From positions 1 to 5,570 of the forward strand of contig USAC01000098.1 in the NCBI GenBank assembly GCA_900552475.1: a stretch of DNA of 5,570 nt. Direction: 5' to 3'. Position numbers and translations under genes: made by a program. The first letter of the stretch is position 1, and the number at the start of each line of letters is the position of its first letter. This DNA comes from an uncultured Eubacteriales bacterium. GTDB lineage: Bacteria > Bacillota > Clostridia > Oscillospirales > Oscillospiraceae. This document shows positions 1 to 5,570 of the stretch, one piece after another. The notes under the pieces are model-generated. The model ran no database searches, was not told the DNA's origin, and saw nothing but the letters and a program-made list of their open reading frames with translations.

Positions 1-1003
1 CCTCGGCGGTGTAGATGCGGCCGATGCCGAACACGCCCTCCTCCTGCAGGTCGCGCAGCGTCTGGTAGACCTGCGCCACAAGCTTCTCGTCCTTCGGATC
101 CTTCACATAGACGAGCGTGCTCATCGCGTTGGAGAAGCAGTAGGCGCGCCAGTCGGTGACCTTGCCGTCCTCATTCACGTCGATCAGCCCGGCGTCGGCG
201 AGCTTGACGTTGAGGTTGATGGAGCGGTTGATATCGCGCTGGCCGTGGTCGCTGACCATGATGATGTTCGTCTCCTCGAGCAGACCCAGCTCCTCGAGCG
301 TGGAACCGAGCTGGCCGATGTAGAGGTCGAGGTTCGCGCGGCACTCGTCGAGATACGAGCTGAACACGCCGTGCTGGTGGCGGGTGATGTCGAACGCGCC
401 GGTGTGCACGAACGTCACCTCGGGCCGGAACTTGCGCAGGATGTCGCAGGTGCAGGCGATGATCCAGTTATCGACCTTGGGCCACTGCATGAAGTTCTTC
501 TTGCCGCCCTTTTCCCAGCCCTCGCCGAGCATGTTGGTGTGGGACTGCATGATCTCGATGACCTCGTCGCTGCTGCCCGCGCGGCGGAAGCTGCTCTCGA
601 GTGTGTCGCCGGGCTCGGGCATCCAGTACTCGTCGATCAGGTAGTCGACGTTCGGGTTGCAGCCCGTGACGGGCCACGACACGGAGGCCGTCTTCAGCCC
701 CGCGCGCTTGGCGGCGGTAAAGATATCCTCCACCGCGATGCGGTCGCTGAACCAGATCCAGTTGTCGTCGCGGTTTGTGGTGGTGAACTTGAAGTTGCTG
801 GTGATCTGATGTTTGCCCGCGTAGCAGCCGGTCAGGATGCTGACGTGGATCGGGTACGTCACCGAGGGGTAGATCGTGCGCATACCGCCGCGGAACTCGC
901 TGCCGCCGGCCAGATACTTCCGGAAGTTAGGCATGCTGCGAATGGCATCCACATCCTCCGTCACCATCGCGTCAACAGACAGTACAAGCAGTCTTTTAGC
1001 CAT
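1..1003 (-). CDS. Alkaline phosphatase superfamily phosphodiesterase (type I phosphodiesterase/nucleotide pyrophosphatase family), 3' end outside window
   Basis: Reading from ATG at 1003, 334 codons stay open to the window edge, so the C-terminus is missing. The family hydrolyses phosphomonoesters or phosphodiesters at a two-zinc site through a covalent Thr intermediate. Visible residues fit: D11 in LSVDAM (metal), T49 in YPSVTYP (nucleophile), D205 and H209 in FDITRHQHG, and D252-H253 in VSDHGQ. The H209-D252 spacing of 43 matches what I recall for bacterial NPP. The last metal-binding His expected nearer the C-terminus is not in the window. No signal peptide or membrane segment is present, so the enzyme should be cytoplasmic and act on imported or internal substrate. 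AAAGGAAG (1014-1021) sits 10 nt before the ATG. The gene starts 43 nt after the kinase stop with no terminator between, so the two are probably one transcript. The substrate (nucleotide, glycerophosphodiester, phosphonate or other) cannot be read from these motifs. Confidence 0.9.
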   Translation of the reverse strand, partial: MAKRLLVLSVDAMVTEDVDAIRSMPNFRKYLAGGSEFRGGMRTIYPSVTYPIHVSILTGCYAGKHQITSNFKFTTTNRDDNWIWFSDRIAVEDIFTAAKRAGLKTASVSWPVTGCNPNVDYLIDEYWMPEPGDTLESSFRRAGSSDEVIEIMQSHTNMLGEGWEKGGKKNFMQWPKVDNWIIACTCDILRKFRPEVTFVHTGAFDITRHQHGVFSSYLDECRANLDLYIGQLGSTLEELGLLEETNIIMVSDHGQRDINRSINLNVKLADAGLIDVNEDGKVTDWRAYCFSNAMSTLVYVKDPKDEKLVAQVYQTLRDLQEEGVFGIGRIYTAE

Positions 1004-1046
1004 GATATTCTTACTTCCTTTCAGAAATTTCTAACGTTTCAATCGC

Positions 1047-2531
1047 TCAGTACCGGAGCACCGCCTGCACCGCCCGATCCCAGCCGGACAGGCGCGCCGC
1101 GCGCTCCTCATCGCTCATCTGCGGGCGGAAGGTGTGGTTTTCCTGTCCGCGCAGCAGCGTCTCATAGTCGTAAAGTCCCATCGCAATCCCCGCGATATAG
1201 CCTGCACCGATGCCGGAGAGCTCCTCGTGCCTGGCGATCACCACTGGGCAGCCGAGCAGGTCACTCTGGAACTGCATGAGATAGTCGTTGTTCGTCGGGC
1301 CGCCCGCCACGCGGAACTCGCGCAGCTGCGTGCCGCTGTCGCTCTGCGCCGCACGCACGAGGTCGGCAATCTGATAGGCGATGCTCTCGAGCGCCGCGCG
1401 CACCAGCTCCGCCTGCCCCGTCAGGCGCGTCATGCCGAGGAAGGCCGCCGTGGCCTCCTCGCGCCAGTAGGGCGCGCCGATACCGGTAAAGGCGGGCACC
1501 ATGTAGGTGTGGTCGGCGGGATTCGCGCTGCGCGCCAGCGCCGCCGTCTCGGCAGGACTGGCCACCAGATGTGCGTTCTCCTTCAGCCATGTCACGACCG
1601 AGCCGGAGGAGTTCGCCACACCCTCGAGCGCATAGAGCGTTCTGCCGCCCACACGCCACGCAACCGTCGCGTTCATGCCGCTGCGGGAGGTAATCACTCT
1701 CTCGCCGGTGTTCATCAGCATACAGCTGCCCGTGCCGTAGCCGCACATCGCGTCGCCGAGTTCCGTGCAGCCGTGGCTGAACATGACACCGTGCGAATCG
1801 CCGATGGCCGCGTGGATCGGCACCCTGTGCGGCAAAAGCCCGCCGAGATCCGTCTCGCCATAGAGCGCGTCGCTGTCGCAGACCTCCGGGAGCATGCTCA
1901 TCGGGATGCCGTAGAGCCGGCAGAGCTCCTCGTCCCACTGCATCGTCCGGATGTTAAACAGCTGCGTCCGGCTCGCGTTCGACGCGTCCGTCCTATGGAC
2001 GGCGCCGCCCGTCAGCTGCCAGATCGTCCAGGTGTCCATCGTGCCGAGGCAGAGCTCCCCGCGCTCCGCGCGCTCACGCGCACCGGGGACGTTTTCGAGG
2101 ATCCACGCCACCTTCGGCGCGGAGAAAAACGGCGAGAGCTGCAGCCCCGTCTTTTCGCGCACCATGCGCTCCGTCTCGGGGCTCGTCAGACGGCGGCAGA
2201 GCTCCGTCGCGCGGTTGCACTGCCAGACGATCGACTCGCAGACCGGCTCGCCGGTCCTGCGGTCCCAGACCGCGACGCTCTCGCGCTGGTTCGTCACGGC
2301 CACCGCCGCGACCTGCGCCGGGTCGACGCCCGCGTCCTGCAGTGCAAGGCGCGCCGCGCGGAAGATATTCGCCGCGATCTCGGACGCGTCGTGTCCCACC
2401 CAGCCGCTGTCGCTGATGATCTGTCGGTGCGGTACGTCGCGCCGCAGCAGGAATGAGCCGTACTCGTCGAGGAGCATCGCCTTCGTCCCCTGCGTGCTCT
2501 GGTCGATGGAAAGTATGTAGGGATGGGTCAT
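1047..2531 (-). CDS. FGGY-family carbohydrate kinase, glycerol-kinase-like with altered substrate pocket
   Basis: A 494-residue ATP-dependent polyol/sugar kinase, the usual length for glycerol kinase. The N-terminal ILSIDQSTQGTKA holds the catalytic-site Asp10; TNQRE gives R83/E84; IVWQ gives W103; FFSAPKVAWILEN (135-147) fits the FGGY signature 1; GD at 244-245 gives the catalytic base D245; YGTG holds ATP-site T267; GIGAPYW is at 350-356; the second FGGY signature spans about 362-382; and VAGGPTNN lies in the ATPase-fold C-domain. Overall wording is closer to GlpK than to xylulokinase. Compared with E. coli GlpK, glycerol contacts Tyr135, Gln246 and Phe270 are Phe, Ser and Cys here, so the substrate may not be glycerol. 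The GGxGGxR fructose-bisphosphate loop is absent, and the His phosphorylated by HPr in Gram-positive GlpK appears to be Gly. ATG 2531 is preferred over ATG 2573, which would add 14 residues, because only 2531 has a ribosome binding site. It is probably cotranscribed with the downstream phosphodiesterase. Confidence 0.9.
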   Translation of the reverse strand: MTHPYILSIDQSTQGTKAMLLDEYGSFLLRRDVPHRQIISDSGWVGHDASEIAANIFRAARLALQDAGVDPAQVAAVAVTNQRESVAVWDRRTGEPVCESIVWQCNRATELCRRLTSPETERMVREKTGLQLSPFFSAPKVAWILENVPGARERAERGELCLGTMDTWTIWQLTGGAVHRTDASNASRTQLFNIRTMQWDEELCRLYGIPMSMLPEVCDSDALYGETDLGGLLPHRVPIHAAIGDSHGVMFSHGCTELGDAMCGYGTGSCMLMNTGERVITSRSGMNATVAWRVGGRTLYALEGVANSSGSVVTWLKENAHLVASPAETAALARSANPADHTYMVPAFTGIGAPYWREEATAAFLGMTRLTGQAELVRAALESIAYQIADLVRAAQSDSGTQLREFRVAGGPTNNDYLMQFQSDLLGCPVVIARHEELSGIGAGYIAGIAMGLYDYETLLRGQENHTFRPQMSDEERAARLSGWDRAVQAVLRY

Positions 2532-2537
2532 TTTCAG

Positions 2538-2545
2538 CCCGCCTT
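2538..2545 (-). promoter_or_regulatory. Ribosome binding site that decides the kinase start
   Basis: On the minus strand AAGGCGGG differs from AAGGAGGG by one base and ends 6 nt before ATG 2531. The upstream in-frame ATG at 2573 is preceded by AACTGCTATAAGTA with no purine-rich site, and lies only about 10 nt from the predicted transcription start. Starting at 2531 also puts the catalytic Asp at residue 10, as in E. coli GlpK. Confidence 0.65.
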
Positions 2546-2590
2546 CCGTTTTACTAATAGCAACTTCATTCATTACTTATAGCAGTTGTT

Positions 2591-2619
2591 ATGATAAACC
2601 TTATACGCCCAAAATTCAA
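2591..2619 (-). promoter_or_regulatory. Predicted sigma-A promoter of the kinase-phosphodiesterase unit
   Basis: Minus-strand TTGAAT (2619-2614, -35, four of six consensus bases) and TATCAT (2596-2591, -10, five of six) are separated by exactly 17 bp. They lie in the only AT-rich stretch of the window. Transcription would start near 2584, leaving a leader of about 50 nt before ATG 2531. This suggests the kinase and phosphodiesterase can be expressed separately from the genes to the right. The prediction is by eye from sequence alone. Confidence 0.5.
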
Positions 2620-2627
2620 GCGCATAA
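2601..2627. promoter_or_regulatory. Imperfect palindrome over the -35 region, possible operator
   Basis: Arms TTATACGC (2601-2608) and GCGCATAA (2620-2627) are inverted repeats matching at 7 of 8 bases, separated by 11 bp. The element covers the predicted -35 box and most of the promoter spacer, where a bound dimer would block RNA polymerase. No regulator gene is visible in the window. Such short arms can also occur by chance in AT-rich DNA. Confidence 0.25.
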
Positions 2628-2646
2628 TCACCAAATCACGCTGCTA

Positions 2647-2680
2647 TTTGTTCTTTCAATCTGGTTGTTTTGTCAATCTG
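2647..2680. repeat. Two-copy 17-bp tandem direct repeat upstream of the kinase promoter
   Basis: Copy 1 (2647-2663, TTTGTTCTTTCAATCTG) and copy 2 (2664-2680, GTTGTTTTGTCAATCTG) match at 14 of 17 positions, with an identical TCAATCTG end. They abut without spacer. The proximal edge lies 27 bp upstream of the predicted -35 box, so the repeat is centred near -80. Directly repeated half-sites in this position are typical of AraC-type or response-regulator activators, but the binding protein is unknown and the function is inferred. Confidence 0.55.
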
Positions 2681-2714
2681 GCGGTTATCTAATTACTAAA
2701 ATATTCGTCACTCT

Positions 2715-3374
2715 TTACAAATTTTCATCCTGCTTTTTTTCGTCGTCGCTCTCCTGCTCATCGGTACAGTTTTCAAACACCAGCTCGTCCAGCGGATCCC
2801 ACAGGAACGTCAGCGAGAGCACCGACATCGTCACTGGCAGGATCACCACCACGAACAGCAGCGAATACGGATACAGCAGGAACGCCGCATACGCGAGACC
2901 GAACACGCACACCGCGCTCGCCAGCGACCGCGGCAGGCGGCCGATGGCCAGGCACAGCGCATTCCACATCGCCTGCGAAAACGGCATCTGCACGCTTGCG
3001 AGAATCGTCACCGCGCAGACGCTCACGATGCACGCGAGCAGCCCGCCCAGCGCCGCTGCGTACAGCAGCGGCCGCCCGGCGCTGCCGCCGACGTTGTCCG
3101 CCAGCGACTTGCACCACAGCAGCATCATGCCGTACAGGATGAACAGCACCTCGAACAGCAGACCCTTCCAGAATTTCTTCTTGAACAGCCCCCAGAATTC
3201 GTGGATGCGCCGCAGATCGCAGCGGTCGTCGAGGATCTTCACCAGCGTCCCCTTCATCGCGAGGATTGCTGGCCCGGCTGTGACGACCGGGATGCACAGT
3301 CCCACTGTCAGCAGGTTCAGCAGCAGCAGGTTGTTGAATTCTTCGCCAAACAGGCGCTTGAGTACGTATTTCAC
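2715..3374 (-). CDS. YesL/DUF624-family membrane protein
   Basis: A 219-residue integral membrane protein with a GTG start at 3374, supported by a perfect AGGAGG (3383-3388) 8 nt upstream. The N-terminus LFGEEFNN followed by a hydrophobic helix ending in PVVTAGPA is the recognisable opening of DUF624 proteins. Likely membrane helices are at about 16-37, 69-90, 103-127, 150-168 and 170-191. Between the first two helices lies a basic, aromatic segment with RRIHEFWGLFKKKFWKG, which also fits the family. The C-terminus (201-219) is a soluble, strongly acidic tail. The family is common in Firmicutes beside sugar ABC transporter genes, but its molecular role is unknown; a helper in uptake is only a guess from neighbourhood. 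It follows the metallo-beta-lactamase lipoprotein by 35 nt without a terminator, so they probably share a transcript. No clear terminator follows its stop codon. Confidence 0.85.
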   Translation of the reverse strand: MKYVLKRLFGEEFNNLLLLNLLTVGLCIPVVTAGPAILAMKGTLVKILDDRCDLRRIHEFWGLFKKKFWKGLLFEVLFILYGMMLLWCKSLADNVGGSAGRPLLYAAALGGLLACIVSVCAVTILASVQMPFSQAMWNALCLAIGRLPRSLASAVCVFGLAYAAFLLYPYSLLFVVVILPVTMSVLSLTFLWDPLDELVFENCTDEQESDDEKKQDENL

Positions 3375-3409
3375 CGCGCACTCCTCCTCTCAGGGTTCCT
3401 CGCCCGTTT

Positions 3410-4441
3410 TTATTGCTCCGCCGCGCGGCTGACCGTGTAGTGTCCGTCCGCGGCAGGCTCGCCGTAATAGGTCTGCTCACGGATCTTCTGGCTCTGCACG
3501 TCGTACTGCCCGTCGCCGCTCGTGCGCACGCGCACCGTGCCGTCCATGCAGGTGTAGAACACCTGCGCGCCGCTCGTGTAGAAGCGCAGAGCCACTGTCT
3601 TGCTCGTGACGGACTCGTGCTGGCTGACGGTCAGAATCGGCTGGAGCGTGTCGATAAACTGCTTGCCGCTGGAGGTGTCATAGCCGTGGTGGTTGACCTT
3701 TACGATGTCCGAGCGCAGCTCGTCGCCGTAGCGCGCGATCATCGCCTCCTCGCCGGAACTGTACATGTCGCCGCTCGTCCAGAAGCTGGAATCGCCGAAC
3801 GTCAGGCGCATCGCCAGTGAGCAGTTGTTCGCGTCCATATATTCGGAGGAGAGCTTCGCCTCCATCCCGGCGTCGGGGTTATAGATCTTCACCGTCACCT
3901 GATCGCCGAATTGGAACGAATCCCCGTCGCGCAGGACGGTGCTCGGGATGTTATTGCGCTCGATGGCCTCCATCGCGGCGCGGTAGGTTCCGGAATTGTA
4001 CTCGTGCGAGTTCATGTAGACCTGCCCGATCGGATAGTTGTCCACGAGCTCGGCGAAGCTGCCGATGTGGTCGGCGTGCGGGTGGGACATGACGAAGATG
4101 TCGATCTTCTCAACGCCCATGGCCTTGAGCTGCGCGTCGATCTCCGGGAAGCTCGCGGGGTTGCTGCAGTCGACCATCATCACCAGCCCCTCGGGCGAGG
4201 TGTAGACGGCGCAGTCGCCGACGTTGACCTTGTCGTCGTTTGCGCGGTATGTCTCCTTCAGCGCGAGATAGCGCACCGTCAGGCAGCCCGCGTCGTTCTG
4301 CGTGTCGAACACGGCGGAGGAATACGTTCCGTCGGCGTCGGGCTGCACCTGCTGCGGCGTCTGGCTGCCGCAGGCGGTCAGCAGCGCCAGCAGCAGTGCC
4401 GCGCAGCACAGGCCGCCGAGCCAGCGTTTGATTTTTTTCAT
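3410..4441 (-). CDS. Metallo-beta-lactamase-fold lipoprotein (ComEC-like hydrolase domain)
   Basis: A 343-residue exported hydrolase. The N-terminus has KKIKR, a hydrophobic core and the lipobox L21-T-A-C24, so it should be a lipoprotein on the outer face of the membrane. The metal motif is H120-P-H122-A-D124-H125 (SHPHADHIGS), with the further ligand D225 in TSGDM and H251-H252 in VNHHGYDTS. The NNCSLAMRL...SGD...KVNHHG arrangement is that of the ComEC/Rec2-type branch, here as a stand-alone domain without the ComEC membrane channel. Parts also resemble, from memory, the pneumococcal surface phosphorylcholine esterase Pce: a DSFQFGD segment followed by NNCSL and NHHG. Candidate activities are therefore phosphodiesterase, nuclease or lactonase; the sequence does not decide. 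The start is fixed by AAGGAG (4450-4455), 8 nt upstream, and by the signal peptide. It lies 147 nt after the solute-binding protein, beyond two hairpins, and 35 nt before the DUF624 gene. Confidence 0.88.
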   Translation of the reverse strand: MKKIKRWLGGLCCAALLLALLTACGSQTPQQVQPDADGTYSSAVFDTQNDAGCLTVRYLALKETYRANDDKVNVGDCAVYTSPEGLVMMVDCSNPASFPEIDAQLKAMGVEKIDIFVMSHPHADHIGSFAELVDNYPIGQVYMNSHEYNSGTYRAAMEAIERNNIPSTVLRDGDSFQFGDQVTVKIYNPDAGMEAKLSSEYMDANNCSLAMRLTFGDSSFWTSGDMYSSGEEAMIARYGDELRSDIVKVNHHGYDTSSGKQFIDTLQPILTVSQHESVTSKTVALRFYTSGAQVFYTCMDGTVRVRTSGDGQYDVQSQKIREQTYYGEPAADGHYTVSRAAEQ

Positions 4442-4485
4442 CTATGCTACTCCTTATGTCATAGGGAAGTTACTTTCGCTTTCAG

Positions 4486-4511
4486 TTCCGCCCGCGCTCC
4501 GGCGGGCGGAA
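4486..4511 (-). other. Second intergenic hairpin, GC-rich
   Basis: A perfect 10-bp inverted repeat (4486-4495 with 4502-4511) around a 6-nt loop; in the transcript the stem begins UUCCGCCCGC. It starts 6 nt after the first hairpin and ends 44 nt before the lipoprotein start. The bases that follow (CTGAAAGCG) have no U-run, so it is not a classical intrinsic terminator. It may reinforce pausing or protect RNA ends. Confidence 0.55.
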
Positions 4512-4517
4512 ACGGGA

Positions 4518-4554
4518 ACGAGAGGGAACGGAGCCTCGCTCCGCTCCCTCTCGT
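4518..4554 (-). terminator. Long hairpin after the solute-binding protein gene, partial terminator or RNA stabiliser
   Basis: Arms 4518-4534 and 4538-4554 form a 17-bp stem with a 3-nt loop. The only imperfect position is a G-U wobble in the minus-strand transcript, whereas a plus-strand transcript would have an A-C mismatch, so the structure fits transcription from the right. It lies 34 nt after the binding-protein stop. The sequence after it (UCCCGUUUCC) is a poor U-tract. Such stems after binding-protein genes often keep that protein's mRNA more abundant than the distal genes; this role is inferred. Confidence 0.5.
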
Positions 4555-4588
4555 CGTTGCTTTTCAAATTTCCGTTTTCAGGAAGCTT

Positions 4589-5570
4589 TTACTGGGCAGG
4601 GTTGGACAGGTTGTACAGCTCAATGGCCTCCTGAATGGTGTCATTGGCCTTCTGGATGATGGTGTCGAGATCCGCGTTCGGGGCAGAAGCAGCCTCCTGA
4701 ATGGCCGTCTTGTTGGCGGCCTTCATCTCGTTGGAGATGGGGATGTAGGGGTTGTTCGCGGAGGAGTCGGACTTGTTCAGGCTGTCATACACAGCGGCGA
4801 TGGCCGGGAAGGTGTTGGTCAGGTAGTCCTTATAGGTGTCAGAGTTGTAAGCATCGGAGTTGGGCGCCAGATAGCCGGTCATAGTCGCGAACTTCGCAGC
4901 CTGATCCGCGGTGCTGGCAAACTTGATGAACTCGTAAGCACCCTTCTGGGCCCACTTGTTGCCGTTGTTGCAGATGAAGGCGCCGGTACCGCCAGCGGGC
5001 TCGCCCGTGCGCTTACCGTCGTTCGTGGCGGAGATCATCGGAACGATACCAACCTCGAACTTGTCGCCGACAGCCGTCAGGACCTTGGTTGTCATGGACA
5101 CAACGCCCATCATCATCGCGCAGGAGCCGTCCGCCAGCTGGGGGATGATCTCCTTCTGATAGTTGGAGCCGTAAGCGATGCAAAGGTTCTCTGCGTGCAG
5201 CTTCTGATACACGCCGAGCATGGTCTTGACGGCGTTGTTCACGGTGCTGTCGGAGGTGTACAGGCAGTGCTCAATCGTGCCCTTATAGCCGTTGTCGTTA
5301 TCATAGTACATGATACCCTCGCGGCCGAGCGCGGCGTTGAAGTAGAAGCCATCGGGATGGAAGCCGATGCCGTAGGTGGTGTAGCCGCCGTTAACGAGCT
5401 TCTTGCTGATCGTGTACAGGTCCTCAAAGCTCTTCAGATCCTTGGTGGCGTCAATACCGGCCTTGGTGAACATATCCTTGTTGTAGTAGATGCCGGGATA
5501 GGAATAGCCCTGCGGATAGCCGATCTGCTTGCCGTCCTTGTCCTGATAGGCAGAGCGGATGGCTTCCCAC
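4589..5570 (-). CDS. ABC transporter extracellular solute-binding protein, family 1 (UgpB-like), 5' end outside window
   Basis: The frame is open from the right edge to TAA at 4589, giving 326 visible residues; the N-terminus with signal peptide and lipobox, roughly 100-140 residues, is missing. The protein captures a solute outside the cell and hands it to ABC permeases. Family features are the early segment YPGIYYNKDMFTKAGID (hinge-proximal strand and helix), a SFEDLYTISKKL helix, EPAGGTGAFI near two-thirds of the fragment, the KGAYEFIKFAS helix, and TGYLAP near its end. The GG(T/A)-KFL-TGYLP pattern recalls UgpB, which binds glycerol-3-phosphate and glycerophosphocholine, but many oligosaccharide-binding proteins share it, so the ligand is open. 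In-frame ATG 5473 is internal, not a start, because the homologous reading continues upstream without a stop. No permease gene follows; the next gene is the metallo-beta-lactamase lipoprotein beyond two hairpins. Permeases may lie to the right of the window or elsewhere. Confidence 0.92.
   Translation of the reverse strand, partial: WEAIRSAYQDKDGKQIGYPQGYSYPGIYYNKDMFTKAGIDATKDLKSFEDLYTISKKLVNGGYTTYGIGFHPDGFYFNAALGREGIMYYDNDNGYKGTIEHCLYTSDSTVNNAVKTMLGVYQKLHAENLCIAYGSNYQKEIIPQLADGSCAMMMGVVSMTTKVLTAVGDKFEVGIVPMISATNDGKRTGEPAGGTGAFICNNGNKWAQKGAYEFIKFASTADQAAKFATMTGYLAPNSDAYNSDTYKDYLTNTFPAIAAVYDSLNKSDSSANNPYIPISNEMKAANKTAIQEAASAPNADLDTIIQKANDTIQEAIELYNLSNPAQ

Noticed and set aside
245..1279. Long plus-strand open frame opposite the phosphodiesterase and kinase end
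   Set aside because: It is rich in Ala, Val, Arg and His with no recognisable domain, crosses the boundary of two well-supported minus-strand genes, and arises from GC-rich codon structure on the other strand.
1134..2456. 440-codon plus-strand open frame opposite the kinase
   Set aside because: Low-complexity Arg/Ala/His/Leu composition, no family resemblance, and fully antisense to a kinase with both FGGY signatures and catalytic residues.
2532..2573. Extended kinase start at ATG 2573
   Set aside because: No ribosome binding site precedes it, it would lie about 10 nt from the predicted transcription start, and the extra 14 residues are not part of the FGGY fold.
2681..2714. Terminator after the DUF624 gene
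   Set aside because: The AT-rich sequence after the stop codon has no GC-rich stem followed by a U-run on the minus strand.
2665..3432. 255-codon plus-strand open frame opposite the DUF624 gene
   Set aside because: Ser- and Arg-rich translation without domain features; the opposite strand has a perfect ribosome binding site and a coherent membrane protein.
4456..4490. Separate promoter before the lipoprotein gene (CTGAAA with TATGAC)
   Set aside because: Both boxes match consensus poorly (spacer 16 bp), so a promoter here is possible but not supportable from sequence.
4589..5473. Solute-binding protein starting at ATG 5473
   Set aside because: The 32 codons to its right remain open and encode the family's GYSYPGIYYNKD segment, so this Met is internal and the true start lies outside the window.

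Overview
All five genes in this window lie on the minus strand, so the locus reads from right to left. High-GC coding DNA, strong AGGAGG-type ribosome binding sites, a YesL/DUF624 membrane protein and lipoprotein-type solute capture suggest a GC-rich Firmicute, most likely a gut clostridium of the Oscillospiraceae kind. The taxon is inferred from style and is not proven by any marker in the window.

Layout in transcription order: (1) 5570-4589, the C-terminal ~326 residues of an extracellular ABC solute-binding protein resembling UgpB (glycerol-3-phosphate/glycerophosphodiester binding); its N-terminus lies outside the window. (2) 4554-4486, two strong back-to-back hairpins without a U-tract. 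(3) 4441-3410, a metallo-beta-lactamase-fold lipoprotein of the ComEC-like type. (4) 3374-2715, a DUF624/YesL-family membrane protein with a GTG start. (5) 2714-2532, an AT-rich intergenic region with a plausible sigma-A promoter, an imperfect palindrome over the -35 box and a two-copy 17-bp tandem repeat upstream. (6) 2531-1047, an FGGY kinase built like glycerol kinase but with three glycerol-contact residues changed. (7) 1003-1, a cytoplasmic alkaline-phosphatase-superfamily phosphodiesterase cut by the window edge before its C-terminus.

Taken together, the genes look like a small-molecule scavenging locus: surface capture by the binding protein, possible surface hydrolysis by the metallo-beta-lactamase lipoprotein, cytoplasmic cleavage of a phosphoester or phosphodiester, and phosphorylation of a polyol or sugar. 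A phosphodiester diet such as glycerophosphodiesters would tie all enzymes together, but that is a hypothesis from family resemblance. No ABC permease genes are visible, no RNA genes, CRISPR arrays, insertion sequences or attachment sites were seen, and the long plus-strand open frames are antisense shadows of the real genes.
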